A stretch of DNA of 8,924 nt from Ferruginibacter sp. (GCA_025362765.1 JANYFI010000093.1:1-8924); one strand, 5' to 3'; counted from the first letter of the stretch, positions 1 through 6,864 are shown. Notes: generated by a model not told the origin, from the sequence alone. Numbers and translations: made by a program.

Positions 1-438
1 ACAACTTACCTGGTGAAAAAATACAGCACAGCACAATGCAATGGCTGCCCGGTAAAACATTTATGTACCACGGTAAAAAAAGGAGGCAGGGCAATAGAAC
101 GCAGTACCTACCAGGATGCCATAGATGCAAACAATAAACGGGTAGATGAAAATGGGGCATTGTACAAAAAGCGGCAACAAATAATAGAACATCCTTTTGG
201 CACCATAAAAAGAAGCTGGGGATATAGTTACACGTTGCTTAAAAGTATTAAAAAAGTGAATGGTGAAATGGCCATCATATTTACCATGTACAATTTAAGG
301 CGGGCCATAACAATATTAGGCGTTACGGTATTGCTTGACAAGCTCAAAAAGTACCAGTCTGCATTAAAGCAGCCAAACACAGGTCTATTAAGGTGCATTA
401 GCAGACGGCAAATAATATCAACAGGAATAGCAGCCTGA
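1..438 (+). CDS. IS1182-like DDE transposase, C-terminal part (5' end outside window)
   Basis: This is the C-terminal part of an insertion-sequence transposase, which cuts and joins DNA at the element's ends. The frame is open from base 1, so the gene begins upstream; the GTG at 13 is only an internal codon. Counting from that GTG, a zinc-knuckle-like CxxCPxxxxC motif lies at about residues 9-18. It is followed by the conserved block IIEHPFGTIKRSWGY at about 57-71, whose Glu59 fits the third acidic residue of the DDE triad and Lys65 the downstream lysine. A further conserved stretch, GEMAIIFTMYNLRRAITILGV, ends near residue 104. This order matches the C-terminal DDE domain of IS1182-type transposases. 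The reading frame is intact to a normal stop, so nothing visible here shows that the copy is dead; the N-terminal half cannot be judged. Family call is firm, exact IS name unknown. Confidence 0.85.
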   Translation, partial: TTYLVKKYSTAQCNGCPVKHLCTTVKKGGRAIERSTYQDAIDANNKRVDENGALYKKRQQIIEHPFGTIKRSWGYSYTLLKSIKKVNGEMAIIFTMYNLRRAITILGVTVLLDKLKKYQSALKQPNTGLLRCISRRQIISTGIAA

Positions 439-545
439 AAATAGGGACTGACGGATTGCATGTAATGAGATTAAAAACAGGTTGCAGGGCGAAAAAATTA
501 TTTAAAAACCCGGGGTTTAGTTTTTGCACAGTCTGACGATGATGC
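439..545. mobile_element. presumed right end of the IS element
   Basis: The stretch just 3' of the transposase stop should hold the right terminus of the element. It contains a C/G-rich near-palindrome, AAACCC-g-GGGTTT (506-518), followed by TTTTTGCACAGTCTGAC (521-537), which looks like a terminal inverted repeat. The left end is outside the window, so neither the terminal repeat nor a target-site duplication can be confirmed, and the boundary is a guess. Confidence 0.3.
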
Positions 546-934
546 TATGAAAAACTAAAGCTGGTATCAAAAAATAAGTAAAAGTTGTTTATTTCTTAAA
601 GATTGCCAAACATCTAAATCATCTGCTTATTCAAATTCATCTATAAAGTCTGGAATTACGGCAATTGTTGAATACGCAGGTACTAAAATATCTGCATGGC
701 GTAAGGCTGTACAAGCAGTTGATAAACAATTGAATTTTAAACCCCCGGGATTCTGTTTAAAGTCACATTTATGATTAGTAGCCACTACGCCATTAGTTTC
801 AATTGACACAGTGGAAAATTTGTGGAAGGGCCAACTGACATAACTATCCAGCCAGCGACAATTTGAAATGCACCCAATAAAGGTGTACGCCATACTGATA
901 ACTAATCTATATTTACGCTCTTGAAAATTTTTCT
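546..934. other. intergenic region without a convincing gene
   Basis: About 390 bases lie between the insertion-sequence end and the permease start. The only sizeable frame is an 88-codon minus-strand one at 627-893; its product has a random-looking composition, no recognisable motif and no good promoter, so it is not called as a gene. A palindromic CCCGGG lies near 743-748, flanked by two TTTAAA hexamers. No clear -33/-7 promoter pair with correct spacing was found in front of the permease; an isolated TATATTTA (908-915) is the nearest -7-like element. Confidence 0.5.
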
Positions 935-2179
935 ATGGCTGATATTGTTATCTGGAGCATTGCCTTCTTTTCCATTTTAGGAATCATCCTCAGGCCCTTT
1001 AAATTACCGGAAGCAGTGTGGGCCATCAGCGGTGCGCTGTTACTGGTTTTGGTGCGGTTGATTACTTTATCCGAAGGGATAAGCGGCCTTGTCAAAGGCA
1101 TGGACGTGTATCTTTTTTTAACCGGTATGATGCTGCTGGCCGAAACGGCAAGGGAAGAAAAATTATTTGACTGGCTCGCTATACAGGCTACGCGGTTTTC
1201 AAAAGGTTCTTCCAGCCGGCTTTTTTTATTGATTTACCTGGTGGGCATTGTTGTTACCGCTTTTTTATCCAACGATGCCACGGCTGTTGTACTTACGCCG
1301 GCGGTAGCCGCTGCGGTAAAAGCTGCAAAGGTTGATAAGCCGCTTCCGTACTTACTGATCTGCGCATTTATCGCCAACGCGGCTTCTTTTGTGCTGCCAA
1401 TATCCAATCCTGCTAACCTGGTAATTTATGGAAATCAACTGCCTTCATTGCTACAATGGCTGCCTCAATATTTTTTGCCTTCTGTGGTGGCTATCGTTGT
1501 CACGTTTTTCGTACTTCGCTTTACCCAACGTAAAAAATTGCTACAAAAAATTGAAACCAACATGGCAGTATCGCCACTCTCCACCGGCGGAAAAACAGCC
1601 CTGGCTGGTATTGGAGTTACCGCAGGTATTTTGCTCACGGCTTCGGCTTTAAATATTCCGTTGGGCTTGCCCACCGCAGTTTCGGGTATATTAACTTCGG
1701 CCATTGTAATTACCAGGGCAAGAAAAAATCCCTGGACCATTGTAAAAGGTGTTAGCTGGTCTGTGCTTCCACTGGTCGCTGGCCTTTTTGTGTTGGTAGA
1801 GGCTTTGAATAAAACCGGCGTCATTCAATTGTTGTCGGCTGCATTGCGCCAAAGCACCGAACATTCCGTGGCAAAAACAGCCTGGGTGGGCAGCGCCGCG
1901 GTTGCCCTGGCGGGTAACTTAGTGAATAACCTTCCTGCTGGCTTGATAGCCGGCAATGTATTACAGGCGGCACATTCGCCGGAAATAATCAAAAGTGCGG
2001 TCCTGATTGGTGTTGATCTTGGTCCTAACCTTTCAGTCACTGGTTCGCTGGCAACCATACTTTGGCTGGTAGCGCTTCGCCGGGAAGGGCTGGAGGTAAG
2101 TGCCTGGAATTTTTTAAAACTGGGAAGCGTCATTATGACGATTGCGTTGTTTTTTACCATCGCCGCTCTCTGGTTATGA
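935..2179 (+). CDS. ArsB-type (ion transporter superfamily) membrane permease, probable arsenite efflux transporter
   Basis: A 414-residue polytopic inner-membrane protein of the ArsB/NhaD/SLC13 (ion transporter) superfamily, close to the usual ArsB length of about 430. It is hydrophobic throughout, with roughly 10-12 predicted membrane spans. Family signatures are visible in both halves: FLSNDATAVVLTP (110-122) and ANAASFVLPISNPANLV (147-163) in the first, and NLVNNLPAGLIAG (328-340) and GVDLGPNLSVTGSLATI (359-375) in the second. These Asn/Asp-containing loops are the re-entrant, substrate-binding parts of the fold. ArsB family members expel arsenite or antimonite using the proton motive force or with an ArsA ATPase. 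No arsR, arsC or arsA is visible nearby, so the substrate is inferred from family resemblance alone; another anion is possible. The start is the ATG at 935; no Shine-Dalgarno is seen, as is usual in Bacteroidota. It converges with the next gene. Confidence 0.85.
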   Translation: MADIVIWSIAFFSILGIILRPFKLPEAVWAISGALLLVLVRLITLSEGISGLVKGMDVYLFLTGMMLLAETAREEKLFDWLAIQATRFSKGSSSRLFLLIYLVGIVVTAFLSNDATAVVLTPAVAAAVKAAKVDKPLPYLLICAFIANAASFVLPISNPANLVIYGNQLPSLLQWLPQYFLPSVVAIVVTFFVLRFTQRKKLLQKIETNMAVSPLSTGGKTALAGIGVTAGILLTASALNIPLGLPTAVSGILTSAIVITRARKNPWTIVKGVSWSVLPLVAGLFVLVEALNKTGVIQLLSAALRQSTEHSVAKTAWVGSAAVALAGNLVNNLPAGLIAGNVLQAAHSPEIIKSAVLIGVDLGPNLSVTGSLATILWLVALRREGLEVSAWNFLKLGSVIMTIALFFTIAALWL

Positions 2180-2222
2180 ATATTTAACCAGGTGATAAAA
2201 ACAGCCCGGTGCACGGAAAAAG

Positions 2223-2278
2223 AAATGCCGGCAAAAGCACGGTGATAGGATTGTTAATAGAAGCCATTGCCGGTATTT
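2223..2278. terminator. possible bidirectional terminator hairpin between convergent genes
   Basis: AAATGCCGGCAA (2223-2234) pairs with TTGCCGGTATTT (2267-2278) in a 12-bp stem with one G-T wobble. The loop is long, 32 bases. It lies in the 110-base gap between the permease stop and the stop of the convergent lysine-rich gene, where a shared terminator is expected. The A/T-rich stem base would supply a short U-tract in both directions. The long loop and lack of an extended U-run make this uncertain. Confidence 0.35.
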
Positions 2279-2289
2279 TCAGGTAAAAA

Positions 2290-2568
2290 TTATTTTGAAA
2301 TTCCCCTGGCCTTTTTAACGGCAATTTTTACTGCTTTTTTAACGGCAGGAATTACTTTTTTTACTTTGGCAGGCACCTTTTTAACCGGAGCTTTCTTAGT
2401 GCCCGCAATCAATAGTTTTGACACTTTTTTTATTCTTTTGTCAAATTTCTTTACACCAATTTTTTCTTTTAATTCAGGAAGGGCGGCAGTGAGTTTACCG
2501 GCAATTTCCTGCAACAGGGCATCTTTACTTTTTGTGTCTTTTTTAACTGCAATCTTTTTTGTGGGCAT
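2290..2568 (-). CDS. small lysine-rich, histone H1-like basic protein
   Basis: A 92-residue, very basic protein: about 28 of 92 residues are lysine. The first 50 residues (MPTKKIAVKKDTKSKDALLQ onward, with a predicted helix LLQEIAGKLTAALPELKEKIG) could form a short folded or coiled segment. Residues 58-88 are a run of K/A/P/V repeats (KKAPVKKVPAKVKKVIPAVKKAV) like the C-terminal tail of histone H1 and bacterial H1-like DNA-binding proteins. A likely role is non-specific DNA or RNA binding and nucleoid compaction, inferred only from composition. The minus strand is chosen because a good Bacteroidota promoter sits just upstream and the start ATG follows a short leader. The plus-strand frame over the same DNA (2267-2605) encodes only a Phe/Thr-rich string, the expected shadow of Lys/Val codons. 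It converges with the permease gene. Confidence 0.75.
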   Translation of the reverse strand: MPTKKIAVKKDTKSKDALLQEIAGKLTAALPELKEKIGVKKFDKRIKKVSKLLIAGTKKAPVKKVPAKVKKVIPAVKKAVKIAVKKARGISK

Positions 2569-2591
2569 TATCTTTTTTTTAAATGATAACG

Positions 2592-2621
2592 CAAAATTAA
2601 TATAAGGACGGTATTTTCAAT
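2592..2621 (-). promoter_or_regulatory. Bacteroidota-type promoter of the lysine-rich protein gene
   Basis: Read on the minus strand, TAATTTTG (2592-2599) matches the TAnnTTTG -7 consensus exactly. An ATTG (2618-2621), one mismatch from the TTTG -33 element, lies 18 bases upstream. The predicted transcript would start near 2585, giving a leader of about 17-20 bases before the ATG, typical of the phylum. Confidence 0.6.
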
Positions 2622-2914
2622 GTTAAGTTTTTACAGGCAGTGTGATGTTAAGAATCAAATGTCGGATCGTTTTGTGAATGGTGAATTATTGACCACTCAC
2701 TATTGCCAATTAATACTTAACTTAACAATAGTGTATTTTGATTTCATTTTGCCAATCAATACCATGATGGATATGGGGCCTTTACTAAACTGCTGGGGAG
2801 AAATTTTTGATAAGTAGGTGGCGTTTGCGATATGCCGAAAAAGTTGCGGAGATCAACGCTCTTTGGCGTTAATCATTATTTAGAAAACTGAAAGGATTGG
2901 TTGTTTAAAAAAAA
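2622..2914. other. intergenic region, no gene seen
   Basis: Nearly 300 bases with no convincing coding frame. A 65-codon plus-strand frame (2620-2817) overlaps the promoter of the divergent lysine-rich gene and has no motif. An imperfect hairpin GAT-c-AACGC / GCGTT-a-ATC (2851-2874, six-base loop) lies 40 bases beyond the stop of the following minus-strand gene but has no T-run after it in either direction. Confidence 0.5.
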
Positions 2915-3217
2915 TTAGTCAAAAACACTTGTATTGTCTTTTGCGTCAATGGCTGATTTCAGCATCCTGATTTGCTTTTTTTCATCCATGGATGCCGGCT
3001 CTTCAAAATCGTACCAGTTACCGTCTTTTGTCCGGTACAATTTGCAGGAAAATAAACCAGTTATGTCGTCTTTTTTTGTAAGCGTATATTGTTGTAAAAC
3101 GGCGATTAAATTGCCAACAGCATTGTTTAATTCAAATGGCTGCACGGTATAAAAATATATATTACCATCTTCCAGGGTAATTTGTTTGCTGAATAAATTT
3201 TTAAGGGCTTCCCGCAT
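2915..3217 (-). CDS. hypothetical protein, 100 residues
   Basis: I do not recognise this family. The product reads MREALKNLFSKQ at its N-terminus, then a hydrophobic/aromatic stretch (NIYFYTVQPFELNNAVGNLI), a middle part containing the strand-like FSCKLYRTKDGNWYDFEE (about residues 57-74), and a charged C-terminal helix. There is no signal peptide, membrane span or Cys motif, so it is probably a small soluble cytoplasmic protein with an alpha/beta fold. The ATG at 3217 is preferred over an in-frame TTG at 3235, because the six extra residues (MTYHCS) look unnatural. It points the same way as the patatin gene upstream of it, but the gap of about 300 bases argues against tight coupling. The composition, with balanced charged and aromatic residues, looks like a genuine Bacteroidota protein. 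Confidence 0.65.
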   Translation of the reverse strand: MREALKNLFSKQITLEDGNIYFYTVQPFELNNAVGNLIAVLQQYTLTKKDDITGLFSCKLYRTKDGNWYDFEEPASMDEKKQIRMLKSAIDAKDNTSVFD

Positions 3218-3513
3218 ACTGCAATGATAAGTCAATTTTCCAATTTTTTAAAAAATCTATTTTATAATGAATTTGATCAGGATTTTTGCCGCAAACTTGG
3301 CTTACTTTTATTTGCTCACTCAATTGTCATTGGCAGGTATGTTGTTGAGAAAGATCGAATATTGCCAGTCAGGCATATTGGATCAATTGACTGGTGCAAT
3401 GTCATGTCCCTAATGGGTTAGTGCAGGTGACTTCGATACTGCATAAAAATAGTTATCTCCGGCAATACACACCGTTTCACTACGATTTACACAAGCTCTC
3501 CGGTATAATTTTG
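3218..3513. other. intergenic region containing a nested inverted repeat
   Basis: A gap of about 296 bases between the patatin stop and the small hypothetical gene. A plus-strand frame (3224-3421, 65 codons) has no motif and is not called. A nested inverted repeat is present at 3361-3400. CCGGAGA occurs twice on the minus strand just beyond the patatin stop, with no standard terminator. Confidence 0.5.
3361..3400. repeat. nested inverted repeat / hairpin
   Basis: ATTG-CCAGTCA (3361-3371) pairs with TGACTGG-tg-CAAT (3388-3400), giving 7 + 4 bp with a two-base bulge. Inside the loop, ATTG-gat-CAAT (3377-3387) is itself a palindrome. No T-run follows, so it does not look like a terminator; it could be an operator, a small RNA structure or a degraded mobile-element end. 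Confidence 0.35.
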
Positions 3514-4554
3514 TTACTGCTGCTCCAATAGCATATCCGCAATTTTTTCGAGTGTTGAATAGTTATCGTGTACATAAGTTAGTCCGGCCTGGTAAAGGTT
3601 ATTGATATTTTCCGGGGTAGCAATGTCCATTTCAGAACAGGCTTCTTTCAAACCCGGTTCAAGCCGTATATAATTACCCTGGTTTTCTTTGTCAAGCGTG
3701 AGAAACATTTGTGTAAGCTGGTAAGATACCGTTTCTGAATTGCCAGACATAAGGATGTCAATCACAGGCTGCAGCCAGGCAATTTCCCCGGCATGTTCAA
3801 AATGTTTATAGCTGTATTTTTTTCTTACCGAACCCGTGCCCAGCGATAGAATGATCATATCCTTTGCCGAGGGCTTATCCGTTTTTTCGGGATCATTTAA
3901 AAATTTGGAAAACTCAATCTTTCTTGCTTCGGCGTAGGCGCACAACGCAGGGTTATTGGCAAACATACCACCATCTACCAGCGTGAAAGACTGACCTGAT
4001 TCCGACTCAATGTGTGCCGGCGGAAAATAGGTAGGCGCTGCAGAAGTTGCACGGGCGACATCCCTTACTTTAAAATTGTAAAGTCCATTGTCACGGGCAT
4101 CGGTGCTGGTAAAAAAAATCGCATTTCGGTCTGTAATTTCGTAGGAGGTAATGAGGCTTGGCTTAATAAAATGATCCAATGTTTCTTCGCCAAAATAATG
4201 TTTTAATAAACTATACAATGAGGTGCCCGTATATTTTTCATGAATGATGCCGCCGGCACTCGTGATTTTTTCCATTAGTGGACGGTCAAAAATAATATGG
4301 CCTTTTTTCAGGTAAAGGTCAAGCGCTTCCTGGGCCGAGTAGCGGGCCCTGTTGTTTTCATCGGGCACCAGGTAAAGGCAGGCTAAAATACCACCCGTAC
4401 TGGTTCCTGCAATCATGTCAAAATAGTCTCCCAGTTTATAGGAACTGTTGTTATCTTTTTTTTGTAAAATTTTTTCAAGTTGCGTCAATATGGTACCCGG
4501 AATAATGCCCCTGATGCCACCGCCATCAATTGATAAAATTCTTATTTTTTTCAT
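3514..4554 (-). CDS. patatin-like phospholipase
   Basis: A 346-residue patatin-family lipid acyl hydrolase, which would cleave acyl chains from phospholipids or other lipids with a Ser-Asp dyad. All key motifs are present: the oxyanion-hole glycine loop DGGGIRG (10-16); the nucleophile elbow GTSTGG (50-55) with Ser52; the ATSAAPTYF segment (169-177); and the catalytic Asp194 in DGG (194-196), followed by FANNP. The length is normal for stand-alone patatins. There is no signal peptide or membrane span, so it is probably cytoplasmic. The ATG at 4554 lies two codons before the conserved beta-strand RILSIDGGG and is secure. Similar single-domain patatins serve as CBASS effectors (CapV), but no cyclic-nucleotide synthase or other defence gene is adjacent, so a general lipase role is the safer reading. 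The true substrate is unknown. Confidence 0.9.
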   Translation of the reverse strand: MKKIRILSIDGGGIRGIIPGTILTQLEKILQKKDNNSSYKLGDYFDMIAGTSTGGILACLYLVPDENNRARYSAQEALDLYLKKGHIIFDRPLMEKITSAGGIIHEKYTGTSLYSLLKHYFGEETLDHFIKPSLITSYEITDRNAIFFTSTDARDNGLYNFKVRDVARATSAAPTYFPPAHIESESGQSFTLVDGGMFANNPALCAYAEARKIEFSKFLNDPEKTDKPSAKDMIILSLGTGSVRKKYSYKHFEHAGEIAWLQPVIDILMSGNSETVSYQLTQMFLTLDKENQGNYIRLEPGLKEACSEMDIATPENINNLYQAGLTYVHDNYSTLEKIADMLLEQQ

Positions 4555-4588
4555 AACCTAAATATGTAAGCGTAATAAAATGTTTTGA

Positions 4589-4620
4589 TAAATATACTTT
4601 TTTTAAGAATCAATTGCAAG
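4589..4620 (-). promoter_or_regulatory. possible promoter of the patatin gene
   Basis: On the minus strand, TATATTTA (4589-4596; 7 of 8 to TAnnTTTG) has a CTTG (4617-4620; 3 of 4 to TTTG) 20 bases upstream, the spacing expected for Bacteroidota housekeeping promoters. The leader would be about 30 bases. The region is AT-rich, so a chance match is possible. Confidence 0.35.
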
Positions 4621-4950
4621 AGAAGAATAGTTTTGTTGCAATGGCGATACAAAAAAGGTAGAACGAATAGTGAACCCGGCAGATGTACCTGCGTAATCAA
4701 AGTAGTGTAAGCATATTTGTGCCCAAGTTTTCACCAGACTTTAATTTTTTTGATGTAATTTAAATGGCAAGTCTTTATTTATTGATCTCAATTTTGAACA
4801 AATGATACCGTGGTGAAGCAACTGTGTTAACCAATGGTTATTTTTTATAAAATTGCCCCATTTTATTTTTTAGATAGCCTTACCGTTCCCTTCAATCAGG
4901 TAGCTTTTTGCCAGCCTGATTATTATCTTTTAAACTTAAAAACTGAAGTT
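4621..4950. other. intergenic region upstream of the DUF937-like gene
   Basis: About 330 AT-rich bases between the divergent patatin and DUF937-like genes. No coding frame is convincing: a frame extending the downstream gene back to 4834 gives a non-conserved hydrophobic leader. A TTTG (4907-4910) and a TATCTTTT (4924-4931) resemble promoter elements but their spacing, 13 bases, is too short. Confidence 0.45.
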
Positions 4951-5337
4951 ATGTTTGAACAATTATTACAAATGGTTAAAGAACAAATTGGCGGAAATTC
5001 TCAGGTGGCGGCGGCTATACCAGCCGAGCATGCCGATGCCGTGCATACAGAAATTGCCAACCAGGTTGTAGATGGCTTAAAAACGCAGGCGGCGGCTACA
5101 CCAGGCGGTGCAGCGGGCCTGTTGTCTAAAATTGAGAGTGAACTTGGTTCTGGCGGTATGAATGTGATTGCCGGCGGACTCGTGGGCAGCCTGGTAAGTA
5201 AGTTTGGATTACCTCCATCTATTACCGGAGCCATCACCGCTTCGCTTCCGGGGTTGTTACAAAAATTTGCGCAAAAAACAAATGATCCCAACGATGCCAG
5301 CATTTCCCATGCAAGTGTGGTAAAGGCATTGTCATAA
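4951..5337 (+). CDS. DUF937/YidB-like small protein
   Basis: A 128-residue protein beginning MFEQLLQMVKEQIGG. It has an amphipathic N-terminal helix, then AIPAEHADAVHTEIANQVVDGLK (22-44), an Ala/Gly-rich linker (47-57), GLLSKIESELGSGG (56-69), a hydrophobic Gly-rich helix VIAGGLVGSLVSKFGLPPS (72-90), then ITGAITASLPGLLQKFAQKTNDPND (91-115). This layout, with the conserved SKFGLPPS-type motif and the TNDPND tail, matches small DUF937 (YidB-like) proteins common in Bacteroidota. Their function is not established; they are all-helical and have no catalytic residues. I chose the ATG at 4951 over upstream in-frame codons because the family begins at MFEQL and the upstream leader (from 4834) is unlike it. 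A strong terminator follows 18 bases after the stop, suggesting a monocistronic gene. Confidence 0.8.
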   Translation: MFEQLLQMVKEQIGGNSQVAAAIPAEHADAVHTEIANQVVDGLKTQAAATPGGAAGLLSKIESELGSGGMNVIAGGLVGSLVSKFGLPPSITGAITASLPGLLQKFAQKTNDPNDASISHASVVKALS

Positions 5338-5355
5338 TCAACAAAAATTATCAAT

Positions 5356-5388
5356 AAACAAATAACCCGCCTGGCGGGTTATTTGTTT
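5356..5388. terminator. strong bidirectional Rho-independent terminator
   Basis: AAACAAATAACCCGC (5356-5370) and GCGGGTTATTTGTTT (5374-5388) form a perfect 15-bp stem with a CTG loop. The GC-rich top and A-rich/T-rich base give U-rich ends in both directions. It sits between the stop of the DUF937-like gene (5337) and the stop of the convergent response regulator (5445), so it most likely ends both transcripts. Confidence 0.93.
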
Positions 5389-5444
5389 TATACAGCAATT
5401 AATTTTGAAAGAAATATGTTAGTTTGATATTTGCAGTTGTCTTT

Positions 5445-6821
5445 TTATATTCCATATTTCTCCAGCCGCCTGTACAATGAAGCCCTCGTTAAACCCAGTT
5501 CCCTGGCGGTTTCTGTGATATTGCCGTTAAATTTTTGCAACGCTTTTTTTATCAGCAGCACTTCCATGTCTTCCAGTTGCAGGGTTTCAATTACAGGCGC
5601 ATCTTCATTGGCTAAGCGAAATCCTTTAAAATCTTCGGGCTGCAACGTATCGCTTTGGCTAAGGATTACCGCCCGTTCAATGGCGTGCTGCAATTCTCTT
5701 ACATTACCCGGCCAGTGATGCTTTTGCAATTGTTTTACCACCGTGGCGTTCAGCGAAGCAACGGTGCGGTTGTATTTTTTTGCATACACATGTACAAAGT
5801 AATCTGCCAGCAGGGGAATGTCGTCTTTACGTTCCCGCAGGGGGGGTAACAGAATTTCGATGGTGTTAATGCGGTACAGCAAATCCTGCCTGAAATGCTG
5901 ATCGGCTACCATTTTATATACGGTTTTATTGGTAGCGCAAACCAATCTTACATCAATGGGTTTTGGTTTGTTACTACCCACTTTTGTTATGGTTCGGTTT
6001 TGTAATACAGTGAGTAATTTAGCCTGCATGGGCAGCGAAATATTACCAATTTCATCTAAAAAAATGGTGCCGCCATCGGCCTCTTCCAGCTTGCCCGTGC
6101 GGTCTTCTTTGGCATCGGTAAAGGAACCTTTTACATGACCAAACAATTCACTTTCAAACAACGATTCAGAAATTGCGCCAAGGTCTACCGTTACAAAAGG
6201 TTTGCCTTTTCTTTTTGATTGCTGGTGAATATTTTTTGCCACCAGGTCTTTACCTGTTCCGTTTTCGCCCAATATTAAAATATTGGCATCGGTAGCAGCC
6301 ACCCGTTCAATGGTATTTAAAATTTGTAAAATACCTTCGCTGTTGCCAATAAAAGGATGCTCTGATAAAACGGCACTGTTGCGGTGATTTTTATTGTCCG
6401 TAATTTTAATTTTGGAAACTCTTTTGTCCTTTGCAGCTTCCACTGCTATTTTTAAAGTTGCTACTAGTTTATCATTGTGCCAGGGCTTTAAAACAAAATC
6501 TTTTGCACCGGATTTAATGGCCCTTACCGCCATTTCCACATCACCATAAGCAGTAAACAACACCACCGAAACGGTGGGGTCAAGATCGAGTATTTTATCC
6601 AGCCATTCAAATCCTTCCTTGCCGCTGCTGAGGTCGCGGGTAAAATTCATATCAAGCAATATCACATCATAGCCGCTGCTGTTTACCCAATAGGGAATTC
6701 GTAACGGATTTTTTTCTGTGTCTACCTGTTTAAATGCCCGTTTCAGTAACAGGTTGGCAGCGCTTAACACGCCTGCATCATCATCTACAATTAATATTTT
6801 TCCTTCTGTTGTCGTGTTCAT
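5445..6821 (-). CDS. sigma-54-type (NtrC family) response regulator
   Basis: A 458-residue three-domain regulator. Receiver domain (about 8-125): acidic pair D13/D14, phospho-acceptor D57 in VILLDMNF, T90, and K112 in LKPW. AAA+ domain (about 155-390): Walker A GENGTGKD (185-192), the L1 loop GSFTDA (232-237) where sigma-54 activators have GAFTGA, Walker B GTIFLDEIG (251-259), a FRQDLLYRIN segment with the arginine fingers (310-319), and WPGNVREL (370-377). A Fis-type helix-turn-helix ends the protein (NITETARELGLTRASLYRRL, 434-453). When phosphorylated by a histidine kinase it should oligomerise and open RpoN promoters by ATP hydrolysis. The ATG at 6821 is chosen because receiver domains start at about MNTTTEGKILIVDDD; an in-frame ATG at 6878 would add 19 unlikely residues. 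No kinase gene is adjacent in the window. It is divergent from the efflux genes, its probable target. Confidence 0.93.
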   Translation of the reverse strand: MNTTTEGKILIVDDDAGVLSAANLLLKRAFKQVDTEKNPLRIPYWVNSSGYDVILLDMNFTRDLSSGKEGFEWLDKILDLDPTVSVVLFTAYGDVEMAVRAIKSGAKDFVLKPWHNDKLVATLKIAVEAAKDKRVSKIKITDNKNHRNSAVLSEHPFIGNSEGILQILNTIERVAATDANILILGENGTGKDLVAKNIHQQSKRKGKPFVTVDLGAISESLFESELFGHVKGSFTDAKEDRTGKLEEADGGTIFLDEIGNISLPMQAKLLTVLQNRTITKVGSNKPKPIDVRLVCATNKTVYKMVADQHFRQDLLYRINTIEILLPPLRERKDDIPLLADYFVHVYAKKYNRTVASLNATVVKQLQKHHWPGNVRELQHAIERAVILSQSDTLQPEDFKGFRLANEDAPVIETLQLEDMEVLLIKKALQKFNGNITETARELGLTRASLYRRLEKYGI

Positions 6822-6856
6822 TTTACAAGTTATTTTAGCCGGTAGCTGGCACTGTT

Positions 6857-6864
6857 CAAAAATA
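6857..6864 (-). promoter_or_regulatory. -7 element of the response-regulator gene
   Basis: On the minus strand TATTTTTG matches TAnnTTTG fully and would start transcription near 6850, about 29 bases ahead of the ATG at 6821. A TTTG is present upstream but at an unusually short spacing (11 bases), so only the -7 element is called. Confidence 0.4.

Noticed and set aside
627..893. 88-codon minus-strand frame between the insertion sequence and the permease
   Set aside because: Starts with ATG but has no recognisable motif, a random-looking composition rich in Cys, His and Trp, and no promoter; could be a relic but cannot be supported.
2267..2605. 112-codon plus-strand frame with a Phe/Thr-rich hydrophobic product
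   Set aside because: It is the complement of the lysine-rich gene; the Phe/Leu/Thr pattern is what Lys/Val codons give on the opposite strand, and it overlaps that gene's promoter.
2851..2874. Imperfect hairpin as a terminator for the minus-strand hypothetical gene
   Set aside because: Only 5 + 3 bp around a mismatch, with no T-run on either side.
3224..3421. 65-codon plus-strand frame
   Set aside because: No motif, overlaps the start of the opposite gene and runs through the nested inverted repeat.
3514..4554. Patatin as part of a CBASS anti-phage operon
   Set aside because: No nucleotidyltransferase, ubiquitin-like system or other CBASS gene is adjacent on either side.
4834..4950. N-terminal extension of the DUF937-like protein
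   Set aside because: The added residues are unlike the family, whose members begin at MFEQL; the ATG at 4951 fits better.
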